Shown one piece after another: positions 40,001 through 49,400 of a stretch of DNA of 64,000 bases; position 1 is the stretch's first letter; each line of letters begins with the position of its first letter. Source of the stretch: an uncultured Prevotellaceae bacterium (GTDB lineage Bacteria > Bacteroidota > Bacteroidia > Bacteroidales > Bacteroidaceae); the NCBI GenBank assembly GCA_902769705.1, contig CACXPX010000003.1, forward strand, positions 1 through 64,000. Direction: 5' to 3'. The notes under the pieces were generated by a model. It worked only from the letters and a program-made list of their open reading frames with translations, ran no database searches and was not told the DNA's origin. A program made the position numbers and the translations under genes.

Positions 40001-40251
40001 ACCGTTGGATTGAGGATGGCAGCTATCTCCGCCTGAAGAGTGCAACCTTGAGCTACGACTTGCCTTTGAACAGTGAGTACCTGCAAGGTCTGCAATTCTG
40101 GGTACAAGCCAACAATTTGTTCACACTGACCAAATATCTCGGCAGCGATCCCGAATTCACCATGACCTCCAGCGTCCTCGGACAGGGTATCGACCTCGGA
40201 CAGCTCAGCCAGAGCCGTTCAATTGTGGCTGGTATCAAGATTAAACTGTAA
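37003..40251 (+). CDS. SusC/RagA-family TonB-dependent transporter
   Basis: A 1082-residue transporter. After a signal peptide (MKKYIIFGLTLLMAFPLSVVAQ) an acidic segment (DEDTEEESLIETLARK) precedes the regulatory-like domain (REIRGRVVNATTGQPIAGTIVS, about 47-130). The plug (about 145-255) has QPLIVVDDVIID and DIDKVTVMRNGTALYGAKGANGVILIQTRR. The barrel ends in SRSIVAGIKIKL. It is clearly diverged from the first SusC of the operon, so the two pairs probably handle different ligands. It lacks the classical terminal Phe and ends in Leu. Confidence 0.92.
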   Translation: MKKYIIFGLTLLMAFPLSVVAQDEDTEEESLIETLARKLTPKQKQYPTREIRGRVVNATTGQPIAGTIVSADNIEGYSTLTREDGTFSLKVPTFTTSVYINMPDFNPARLGLQATEIQQEVKLYPQTFSKDYEKQINVRNDYSADDFAYTNSVNIKDEVQKQLGAQVYTIARNGTPGIGNVMFVQGLNSLNVNAQPLIVVDDVIIDQQYGRTMLHDGFFNDVLSTINPNDIDKVTVMRNGTALYGAKGANGVILIQTRRSKSMATRITANVSAGVVFEPKFISVMDAEQYRSYASELLKTTNTRNRTFKFLKEDPEYYYYTQYHQQTDWKDYVYHTAMTQNYGINIEGGDNVADYNLSVGYVNQQSTLKYNGMGRLNIRFNTDISLSERFGIRFDASFGNITRNIRNDGAPAGYDEGTPTAPGFLAYVKSPFLSPYSYGRGRLSETHFDIDEESYLSEALANYKNYNWQLGNPAAINEYGEAENKNRFENSMLNLTVTPKYRFSRNLTLSEHFSYNLVNTNETFYIPVNGTPSYYVSSIGAYMQNEVRSLASKQNSVLSDTRLDWSNRYNAHFIHLFGGARINWESYSMTSLLGYNTGNDKQPFLKKELANTNDFGTSDNWNSLAWYAQAEYDFLGRYFLQANLTVEGSSRFGSDGGNIRMFDAAWGVFPSVQASWVITNEPWMAKIKPINYLRLTAGFDVSGNDDIDYYAARSYFSASQFLNTIAGLSFDGIGNTKIQWETTRRFNVGLESNLFDNRVSLSMNYFRSNTDNLLTRQSLGYLSGLKENWTNDGKLKNQGFDVTAAVKVLALKNLQWEVGASVGHYKNEITQLPAGQNFIDNEIYGATIRTQVGQSANQFYGYKTLGVFSSAAEADAAGLFILGENGIDRTYYKAGDMHFADLNGDHQITEADRLFIGDPNPDIYGNIFTGITYKHLKLDLRFNYSLGNDVYNYQRSQLEGGSRFMNQSTTMVRRWQVEGQHTDVPQITFQDPLGNSRFSDRWIEDGSYLRLKSATLSYDLPLNSEYLQGLQFWVQANNLFTLTKYLGSDPEFTMTSSVLGQGIDLGQLSQSRSIVAGIKIKL

Positions 40252-40281
40252 TTAATAATCAAGAATCAACAATTAAGAATT

Positions 40282-42186
40282 ATGATTACTAAGATATATA
40301 AATACATCCTCGGTATCAGCGTCATCTGCGGAATGGCTTCCTGCTCGGATTTCTTCGACCAGCAGTCAGAACACGTTGTCTTCGCTGAGAAAGACCATCT
40401 GAACAATGCCACTGACTCTATCTATAGCGTCATCGGCATCCTCAACAAACTACAGGCCATCGGAGACCGTACCATCTTGTTAGGAGAGGTACGCGGAGAC
40501 CTCGTAGACATCACCAATTCAGCCAATAGCGACCTGCGCGACATGGCAACGTTCAACATTGGTGACGAAAACCGTTATAATCAGCCACGCGACTACTATG
40601 CGGTCATCAACAACTGCAACTATTTCATTGCAAAAGTTGACACCTCATTGAAGAACAACCGAAACGAGTATATCTTCATGAAAGAGTATACCGCTGTGAA
40701 GGCCATCCGTGCATGGACCTATCTGCAATTGGTTCTGAACTATGGCAAGGTGCCTTTTGTTACGGAGCCTATCCTGACCAAACTGGATGCAGAAAAGGAT
40801 TATCCGCGCTACGACTTGCAAGCTGTTTGCGAGTACTTCATCAACGATCTCGCTCCCCTGACAGACCGTTGGGCTAACGAATATCCTGGTTATGGAACAA
40901 TCAGAGACTTGGCTAGTGCATCTTCAAGGCTTCTCTATTTCCCAGTGAACGTTGTTCTTGGCGACCTGAATCTCTGGTTAGCCAGCACCACAGGCAACAA
41001 GTCGACCTATCGTGAAGCCGCCATACGCTACTACAAGTACATTAGCGAGCGCAATGGCCAGAACTCCTCCTACCCCATCGGAATCACTTACAACGCTTGG
41101 GTACCAGGTTCAACCACTTGGAACTCTTTCAGGTACAGCCAGTCTGGAAGTCTCACTACCGAGACCTACGCCACGAATTCAGAGCTCATCACCATCATTG
41201 CCGGTGACTCCATCCCAGCTGAGGGTAATTACAGCCAGTTGCGCAACCTCTTCTATTCGAATGCGGATAATGAATATCGGGTGAGCATCGTTCCGTCCAA
41301 CAATATGTTTAACCTCTCAGAGAGTCAAGCTAACTGCTGTTTGGGAACAACAGGTGCGACAACCTACTATGCACCCGAAGGACTGTCCGAGCATCTGTCT
41401 GGTGACCTTCGCCTTTACAACTGGTATAGCTATGGCACAACAACCGACCGCCTCACAGGAGATCGTATTGAAACTTCGTACATTGAGAAGTACACTTCGC
41501 AGCATGTTCATATCTATCGCCGTGCAATGGTATACCTGCGTCTGGCCGAAGCCTTAAATGGTGCAGGTTTCCCCCGCGCTGCCTTTAGCATGTTGTCAAC
41601 AGGTCTGAACAACCAGGTTCTACGTGAAGCTGTATATCCCTACTGCTCAGAGAGCGACTCCGCATGGATTAGCCAAATAGACTTCCCCGAGGAGCGTTAC
41701 GTCATCTATACCGCCCAAGCATTTGCCACTGGACGTTATACAGGAAGTACAGAGCCCAATACCATGGGCCTCCACACCCGTGGTTCTGGCTGGACGCCAA
41801 TGAACGAGTTCTATGTGCTGCCTGAAGCTCCCAAGCCAGTAGTCGAGGAACCTGAGGAAGGCGAAGAAGGCGAAGGCGAGGGTGAAGGCGAAGAAGAAAT
41901 CATCATCATTGAGAAAGACACGCCTGAACTTACCCAAAAGCAAATGGCCTTTGTCGATAGTTTGCTGCTCAATGAATGTGGTTTGGAACTGGCCTTCGAA
42001 GGCACACGTTTCTACGACATCATGCGCTTCGCTTACCGTCAGCCAAATCCTGGGCAGTTCCTTGCCGAGAAGATTTATGCACGTCGTGGTAAGGAGAATA
42101 GCGCAACTATGCGCAGTGAGATTAAGAAAGACCTCTCAGACCAGCGCAATTGGTATCTCAATTGGAATGGCCAGATAGGCTTCTAA
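40282..42186 (+). CDS. SusD/RagB-family lipoprotein with acidic insertion
   Basis: A 634-residue SusD-type lipoprotein: lipobox ending in GMAS-C21, early helices NNCNYFIAKVD and KAIRAWTYLQLVLNYGKVPFVTEP, and the family motif NECGLELAFEGTRFYDIMRFAYR near residue 570. Odd feature: residues about 515-545 hold a Glu/Gly run (EEGEGEGEGEEE) encoded by tandem GAAGGC/GAGGGT codons, in the middle of the family fold, presumably an exposed loop. It is the last gene of the operon and is followed by a strong bidirectional terminator. Confidence 0.9.
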   Translation: MITKIYKYILGISVICGMASCSDFFDQQSEHVVFAEKDHLNNATDSIYSVIGILNKLQAIGDRTILLGEVRGDLVDITNSANSDLRDMATFNIGDENRYNQPRDYYAVINNCNYFIAKVDTSLKNNRNEYIFMKEYTAVKAIRAWTYLQLVLNYGKVPFVTEPILTKLDAEKDYPRYDLQAVCEYFINDLAPLTDRWANEYPGYGTIRDLASASSRLLYFPVNVVLGDLNLWLASTTGNKSTYREAAIRYYKYISERNGQNSSYPIGITYNAWVPGSTTWNSFRYSQSGSLTTETYATNSELITIIAGDSIPAEGNYSQLRNLFYSNADNEYRVSIVPSNNMFNLSESQANCCLGTTGATTYYAPEGLSEHLSGDLRLYNWYSYGTTTDRLTGDRIETSYIEKYTSQHVHIYRRAMVYLRLAEALNGAGFPRAAFSMLSTGLNNQVLREAVYPYCSESDSAWISQIDFPEERYVIYTAQAFATGRYTGSTEPNTMGLHTRGSGWTPMNEFYVLPEAPKPVVEEPEEGEEGEGEGEGEEEIIIIEKDTPELTQKQMAFVDSLLLNECGLELAFEGTRFYDIMRFAYRQPNPGQFLAEKIYARRGKENSATMRSEIKKDLSDQRNWYLNWNGQIGF

Positions 42187-42196
42187 TAATTGACGA

Positions 42197-42263
42197 ATAA
42201 AAATAGTCGTCACTCCATCAAATACTGAAAGCAGTATACGAAAGGAGTGACGACTATTTTTAT
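42197..42263. terminator. Bidirectional terminator between susD and the kinase-RapZ gene
   Basis: A perfect 20-base inverted repeat at 42197-42216 and 42244-42263 (core AATAGTCGTCACTCC and its complement) with an inner hairpin ATACTG-AAAG-CAGTAT. The stem has an A-run on the left and a T-run on the right, so it can stop transcription in both directions. It lies 10 bases after one stop codon and 8 before the other. Confidence 0.9.
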
Positions 42264-42271
42264 GTGCTTTT

Positions 42272-43858
42272 TTATTTTGCTTCAAGCGTCTGGGTGATGT
42301 TCTGTTCACGATGGCAGATACGCACTTCCACACCGAATTTCTCATGAATGTGCTCTGCCAGATGCTGTGCGCTATAGACACTACGATGCTGTCCGCCCGT
42401 GCAACCAAACGAGAACATCAGCGATGTGAAGCCACGTTGGATGTAACGGGCCACATGAACATCAGCCAACTCATAGACATTATCCAAGAATGTCAGTATC
42501 TCGCCATCGTCCTCCAAGAAACGGATGACAGGTTCATCGAGCCCCGTTAGCTTTTTGTAAGGTTCATAGCGCCCTGGATTGTGCGTCGAACGGCAGTCAA
42601 ACACGTACCCTCCCCCATTTCCGCTCTCGTCTTCAGGAATCCCCTTGCGATAAGAGAAACTATACACCCGCACCACCAACGGGCCCTTGCCATCGTATTT
42701 TGAAAAAGTTGCAGGACCGTCTTGAGGATGCGTCTTATAGATGTTCGAGTCTGTGGTCTTATAGCCGTCAGCCCTGTTGATGGCAGGTTCTTCAATATGC
42801 GCAAACTGCGGCAACTCCGTCAGTCGTTTGAGCATATCCATCATGTAGGGATAAGGGAATATGTCAGGATTCATCTGCAACAGCCCCCGCAGATTGTCCA
42901 TCGCAGGAGGAATGCTGTCGAGGAAGTGTTTCTTGCGTTCAAAATACCCTCTAAAGCCGTATGCACCCAGCACTTGCAAGATGCGGAACAAGACAAACAG
43001 GCTCAAACGTCCCACGAAATGGCGTTCAGATGGAACTTCAGTATAGTTCTTCAGCGAATCATAATACTCATAAATCAATTCGCGGCGTAGTTTTTGGGGA
43101 TATTTGGCTGATGCCTGCCATAAGAAAGACGCCAAGTCATAATAGAAAGGACCGCGCCGTCCACCTTGATAATCAATAAAGAAAGGTTCAAGACGCTGCC
43201 CGTCGGATGTCGGAACCAGCATCACATTGCGTGCCTGAAAATCACGATAAAGGAAACTCTCGCTCTTTTCTGCCGTAAGGTCCTTGGCAAACATTCTGAA
43301 GTTGGCCTCCAGTTTGAGTTCATGGAAATCCAGTTCTGTGGCTTTCAAGAAGCAGTATTTGAAATAGTTCAAATCGAAAAGCACGCCATCTTGATCGAAC
43401 TCTGGTTGCGGGTAACAATTCTCCCACTCCAATCCACGCGCCCCACGAATCTGGATGTTGGGCAAGGCCCTAATGGTGTCTACCAACAATTGCTTTTCCC
43501 TTTGATTATATCGACCGCCAGCCTCGCGTCCACCACGAATAGCATCGAAAAGCGACAGTGCCCCCAAGTCTGTTTGCAGATACCTGACCTCGTCGCTGCT
43601 GACAGCCAATATCTCGGGAACAGGCAACTGACGTTGAGTGAAGTGGTGTGTCAGATAGATGAATGCATGATTCTCGTCGCGACTCGTACCCACCACACCA
43701 ATCACAGTGGCAGGTACACCATTGTCCTCTTGTGCAGCAATGCTGTCCGAGCTGTAAAAACGATAATATTCGCGATTACTACCAGCGCCAGCCAGACGTT
43801 CCACACGAGCAGGCTCAGCCCCACTCCAATTGCGATAAAGTTCAATGAGTTGTTTCAT
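42272..43858 (-). CDS. AmgK-like amino-sugar kinase fused to RapZ C-terminal domain
   Basis: A 528-residue two-domain protein. Residues about 1-330 form an aminoglycoside-phosphotransferase-type kinase with the catalytic loop FLYRDFQARNVML (about 202-214) and the metal motif IDYQGGRRGPFYYDLAS; it resembles AmgK, which phosphorylates MurNAc/GlcNAc in cell-wall recycling. Residues about 385-520 match the C-terminal domain of RapZ (VRVYSFSYRKGIP, VFDCRSTHNPGRY, FSFGCTGGQHRSVY), the part that senses glucosamine-6-phosphate in enteric bacteria; the RapZ N-terminal P-loop domain is absent. The ATG at 43858 is chosen over an upstream ATG in the same frame because the promoter lies between them. It is read from two promoters (see those entries). 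Confidence 0.85.
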   Translation of the reverse strand: MKQLIELYRNWSGAEPARVERLAGAGSNREYYRFYSSDSIAAQEDNGVPATVIGVVGTSRDENHAFIYLTHHFTQRQLPVPEILAVSSDEVRYLQTDLGALSLFDAIRGGREAGGRYNQREKQLLVDTIRALPNIQIRGARGLEWENCYPQPEFDQDGVLFDLNYFKYCFLKATELDFHELKLEANFRMFAKDLTAEKSESFLYRDFQARNVMLVPTSDGQRLEPFFIDYQGGRRGPFYYDLASFLWQASAKYPQKLRRELIYEYYDSLKNYTEVPSERHFVGRLSLFVLFRILQVLGAYGFRGYFERKKHFLDSIPPAMDNLRGLLQMNPDIFPYPYMMDMLKRLTELPQFAHIEEPAINRADGYKTTDSNIYKTHPQDGPATFSKYDGKGPLVVRVYSFSYRKGIPEDESGNGGGYVFDCRSTHNPGRYEPYKKLTGLDEPVIRFLEDDGEILTFLDNVYELADVHVARYIQRGFTSLMFSFGCTGGQHRSVYSAQHLAEHIHEKFGVEVRICHREQNITQTLEAK

Positions 43859-43863
43859 GACTG

Positions 43864-43894
43864 CAAAGATAATAATTAAAATGGAGATAACAAA
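43864..43894 (-). promoter_or_regulatory. Proximal promoter of the kinase-RapZ gene, probably leaderless
   Basis: On the minus strand TTTG (43894-43891), 19 bases, TATCTTTG (43871-43864), then CAGTC and the ATG. The expected start of transcription coincides with the start codon, so the mRNA would have almost no leader. Confidence 0.7.
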
Positions 43895-43923
43895 AAAAAT
43901 CGGATGTCTCACGACAACCGATT
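43892..43923 (-). terminator. Intrinsic terminator inside the leader of the kinase-RapZ gene
   Basis: On the minus strand AATCGGTTGTC (43923-43913), loop GTGA, GACATCCGATT (43908-43898), then a run of T to 43892. The 11-base stem has one mismatch. Transcripts from the promoter at 44030 should end here. Confidence 0.75.
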
Positions 43924-44024
43924 TTCAAAAACAAACTACTTAAAAACTAATCTACTAAAACAAATCAAAAAATATCTCTTTCGGAGTCGCTTTGCATACG
44001 AAACATCCGATATTCTTCTAATTT
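43892..44024 (-). ncRNA. Candidate leader RNA or small RNA
   Basis: A transcript of about 130 nt would run from the promoter at 44061-44030 to the terminator at 43923-43892. A segment near its 5' end (ATCGGATGT, 44011-44003) is the exact complement of ACATCCGAT, the downstream arm of the terminator, so an alternative pairing could prevent termination. A 13-codon open frame (44006-43965, MFRMQSDSERDIF) overlaps this segment. It could be an attenuator for the kinase-RapZ gene or an independent small RNA. No known family is recognised. Confidence 0.5.
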
Positions 44025-44029
44025 CGTTA

Positions 44030-44061
44030 CAAAGGTAGACATTTTTCTATAATTGAGCAAA
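44030..44061 (-). promoter_or_regulatory. Distal promoter upstream of the kinase-RapZ gene
   Basis: On the minus strand TTTG (44061-44058), 20 bases, TACCTTTG (44037-44030): a full Bacteroidota-type promoter, about 170 bases before the gene, reading into the leader RNA. Confidence 0.75.
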
Positions 44062-44101
44062 TATTTTCATCTATTTTTTTACAAATCCGTAGTAAAACAT
44101 G

Positions 44102-44139
44102 AAAAAAATGGGGATGGCCGATTTCGCCACCCCCATTTT
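44102..44139 (-). terminator. Terminator of groES-groEL
   Basis: On the minus strand AAAATGGGG pairs with CCCCATTTT (44105-44113 / 44131-44139) with an inner TGGC/GCCA stem, followed by a run of seven T. It lies 36 bases beyond the groEL stop. Confidence 0.85.
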
Positions 44140-44174
44140 GCTTTGTATAGTTTGCAATTCAGCCACTTAACGGT

Positions 44175-45809
<1,635 letters not shown>

Positions 45810-45881
45810 TTAATTTTTCTATTTGACTATTTACTACTTTACTATTTAATTGTGAAATTGTCCAATTGTCATATTCGGTTA

Positions 45882-46151
45882 TTATCCAATAACCGCTAAG
45901 ACATCGCTCTGACGCATGATGAGGAACTTCTCGCCGTCGAGTTCAATCTCGGTGCCTGCATATTTGCCATAGAGCACCTCGTCGCCCTCTTTCAAGACCA
46001 TTTCCTCGTCTTTTGTACCACATCCAGCTGCCACGATCTTACCGCGCAGGGGTTTCTCTTTTGCTGTGTCGGGGATGATGATTCCGCCAACCTTCTCTTC
46101 TGCCGGTGCTGGTGCCACCAACACACGGTCTGCTAATGGTTTAATGTTCAT
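45882..46151 (-). CDS. groES: Co-chaperonin GroES
   Basis: An 89-residue lid of the GroEL chamber, starting [39 protein letters not shown]. The mobile loop (about 16-32) and the beta-barrel with [35 protein letters not shown] are complete. groEL follows after 75 bases on the same strand. Confidence 0.97.
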   Translation of the reverse strand: MNIKPLADRVLVAPAPAEEKVGGIIIPDTAKEKPLRGKIVAAGCGTKDEEMVLKEGDEVLYGKYAGTEIELDGEKFLIMRQSDVLAVIG

Positions 46152-46230
46152 GATTGATGAATTTAATAATTTATATTTAATGTTTAATCTTTCATCTTTA
46201 ATCTAAATATTCCTCCTCCCGCCCTCTTTT

Positions 46231-46266
46231 CTACGAAAAACGTGCCAAACATGTCAGACTGACAGA
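46231..46266 (-). promoter_or_regulatory. Possible stress-type control region of groES-groEL
   Basis: On the minus strand a palindrome CTGTCAGTCTGACA (46266-46253) is followed by TTGGCACG (46248-46241) and TTTTTCGTAG. No TAnnTTTG element is seen in front of groES. TTGGCACG resembles the -24 part of a sigma-54 promoter, but the -12 part matches poorly. A heat-shock operator is an alternative reading. Confidence 0.35.
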
Positions 46267-46289
46267 ATGGCACACCAATATACACATTT

Positions 46290-46386
46290 ATTAAATAAAA
46301 AGAAGTCCACCGTTGAAGGACGATGGACTCAGGACCTAATGTTTTCACAACGGAATAATCCTTATTGTGATTTGCTTAAAATTAGT
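46290..46386 (-). ncRNA. tracrRNA of the type II-C CRISPR system
   Basis: On the minus strand an anti-repeat ACTAATTTTAAGCAAATCAC (46386-46367) is complementary to the first part of the CRISPR repeat. It is followed by the AAGGATTATTCCGTTGTG region typical of Bacteroidota tracrRNAs and by a terminator hairpin GTCCATCGTCC-TTCA-ACGGTGGAC (46328-46305) with a T-rich tail (46304-46290). The predicted length is about 95 nt. It is transcribed away from cas9 from its own promoter. Confidence 0.88.
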
Positions 46387-46390
46387 GATG

Positions 46391-46422
46391 CAAAGATAAA
46401 GTTTTTTCATGAAAGTTCCAAA
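46391..46422 (-). promoter_or_regulatory. tracrRNA promoter
   Basis: On the minus strand TTTG (46422-46419), 20 bases, TATCTTTG (46398-46391). The expected transcription start, 5 bases on, falls exactly at the first base of the anti-repeat. The -7 element and following bases (TATCTTTGCATCA) are the same as in the CRISPR repeat. Confidence 0.8.
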
Positions 46423-46440
46423 GGTTTCAAAAGAAATTTA

Positions 46441-46448
46441 TATATTTG
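46441..46448 (+). promoter_or_regulatory. cas9 promoter (-7 element)
   Basis: TATATTTG lies 26 bases before the cas9 ATG and fits TAnnTTTG; no clear -33 is seen 19-21 bases upstream. It starts only 18 bases from the tracrRNA -33 on the other strand. Confidence 0.55.
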
Positions 46449-46474
46449 TGGCAAAATAACTAAAACCCATTAAC

Positions 46475-49400
46475 ATGAAAAAGATATTAGGTCTCGACTT
46501 GGGCACAACCAGCATTGGTTGGGCAATTGTCAATGAAAAAGAAAATGATAATGAAGCATCATCTATCATTAGACTTGGTGTCAGAGTAAACCCATTGACC
46601 GTTGACGAAAAGACTAACTATGAGAAAGGAAAATCTATCACTACCAATGCAGACAGACGCGCAAAGCGTAGTATGCATCGTAATCTTCAACGATACAAGT
46701 TACGCAGAACGAATCTCATAGAATGTCTTTGTCAATACAACCTTATAACAAAGGAAACTCCATTATTTGAACAAGGCAACTACTCAACCTTAAGTACATA
46801 CAGAGCAAGAGCAAAGGCAGTCACAGAAGAAATCTCATTGGAAGAATTAGCAAAAGTATTGCTGATGATTAACAAAAAACGCGGTTACAAGAGCTGTCGC
46901 AAGGTGAAAGATGGAGAAGAAGGCGAACTCATCGATGGCATGGAAATCGCTAAGAGGCTCTATGAAGAAAACCTCACTCCAGGGCAACTGCTTCTTGAAT
47001 TGTCACAGAACGGAAAGAGGAATCGCCCTACTTTCTATCGTTCAGACCTTCAAGCAGAGTTTGACAAAGTCTGGGATATACAATCCGCTTTTTATCCCGA
47101 CATATTGACCGATGACTTCAAGCATTCCCTACATGGATTCAACAAGACACAAACATCAGGAGCATTTTATGCTGTCCATAACATCAGTACAGCCAAAAAT
47201 AGCGGAAAAGAAGGATATCTCCAATCACTTATTTGGCGAGCTGATGCTTTGCGATATAAAATGGGAATTGAAGAGGTGGCTTACATCCTTGCTGACATTA
47301 ATGGCGCTATCAACAACTCCAGCAAACGCTTGGCTATGATTAGCGATAGAAGCAAAGAACTCTATTTCAATCACCAAACTATAGGGCAATACTTAATGCA
47401 ACGCCTGAATGAGAATCCTAACGCCAGCCTCAAGAATATCATCTTTTATCGTCAAGATTATATGGACGAATTTGAGGCTATATGGGAAAAACAAAAACAA
47501 TATCACCCTGAACTCACTCCCGAGTTAAAGAAAGAGATACGCGACATTATCATTTTCTACCAACGTGATTTGAAGAGTTGTAAGAATCTGGTCAACTATT
47601 GCGAACTTGAACACGAAGAAAGAGAAATTCTCGTTGATGGTAAGAAAAAGACAATCATGACGGGTTGCAAAGTATGCCCCAAGTCCTCACCATTATTCCA
47701 ATGTTTCAAAATCTGGCAAATACTGAATAACATCCAAGTTTCTGTAGTTGGCCATAAACGGAAAAGAATCAAGAAAGACAAAGACCAACCATCTTTATTT
47801 GAGGACACACAAGTGGAATCCTTGCAACGCTTTTTAGACCAAGAAGAAAAGGACATTTTATACAAAGAACTGTCTATCAAGGAGAAAATGAGCAAAAAGG
47901 AGATTCTTAAGCTATTGTTCGAGAATCCCAACAATCTTGACCTCAACTATAAAGAGGTGGAGGGAAACAAGACAATGGCAGCTCTTTTCAAATCCTTTCA
48001 AGACATTATCAGTTCGACAGGTAATGGAGAATATGACTTTACCAAGATGCCGGCAGATGAAGTAATGTCAATCACTTCTGAAATCTTCACAGGATTAGGC
48101 TATAAGACCGACTTCCTCACATTCAATCCTTTGCTTGAAGGCAAAGCATTTGAGCAACAACCAGCCTTCCGCTTGTGGCATCTGCTTTATTCCTATTCAG
48201 GCGACAATTCCACAACAGGCAACGAAGCCTTGTACAATAAGATTCAGGAAATCTGTGGCTTTGATAAAGAATATGCTACTATACTTGCTAACGTTTCAAT
48301 GCCACTCGACTATGGAAGCCTCAGCGCAAAAGCCATTCGTAAAGTTCTCCCCCATATGATGAAAGGCTACGAATATAGTGAAGCCTGCAATATGGCTGGC
48401 TACAACCACTCTACCCGTTCTTTAACAAAAGATGATTTGGCCAACAAGGAATACAAGTCACATATAGACTCTATCAAACGCAACAGCCTTCGCAATCCAG
48501 TGGTTGAGAAAATCCTTAACCAGATGATAAATGTAGTGAACGAGATTGTAGCGACTTATGGAAAGCCCGATGAAATAAGAATTGAGATGGCTCGGGAATT
48601 GAAAAAGAGCCAAGAAGAACGTCAGTTATTAGACGCAGCCATCAGAAAAAACACAACAGAAAGTGAGAAACTACGCAAAGAGTTAGAAGAAGAATTCGGC
48701 ATCAAACATGTCACCAAAAACGACATCCTTCGCCTTAAACTTTATAACGAACTGAAACCGAATGGATTCAAAACCCTCTACTCTAATACCTATATCCCAC
48801 GAGAAGAACTCTTCAGTAAACGGTTTGATATTGAGCACATCATACCTAAAGCCCGCCTTTTCGATGACTCGTTTTCCAATAAGACTCTTGAAGTACGCGA
48901 CATCAACATCGAAAAGGGAGACCTTACCGCTTACGACTACATCGCAGGCAAATATGATGATGACTATCTAGCTGAATACGAAAGCCGCATAGAAGACTTG
49001 TATGTGCAAAAAGCGATTTCAAAGACAAAGCGCAACAACCTCCTTATGAAAGAATCTGACATACCATCCGACTTTTTGGAACGAGATTTGCGCGATTCAC
49101 AGTATATAGCAAGAAAAGCCTGTGAGATTTTAGAAGAGTTGGTTCCGTTCGTTGTCACAACCACAGGTGCCGTTACCAACCGTTTGCGTGAAGATTGGCA
49201 ACTGGTCAATCTCATGCAAGAACTGAATTGGGAAAAATACGATGCGCTAGGCATGACAGATAGTTATACAGACAAGAATGGTAATATAGTAAAACGCATC
49301 AAAGATTGGACAAAACGAAACGATCACCGCCATCATGCAATGGATGCACTAACAATTGCCTTCACAAAGCGAAGCATTGTCCAATACCTGAGTAACTTGA

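Noticed and set aside
25279-42186. Calling the FAS1-SusCD region a polysaccharide utilisation locus
   Set aside because: There is no glycosidase, polysaccharide lyase or linked regulator in the operon, so the substrate class is open.
42197-42263. Long inverted repeat as a transposon end
   Set aside because: Its position between two convergent stop codons, and its A and T runs, fit a bidirectional terminator; no transposase or partner end is seen.
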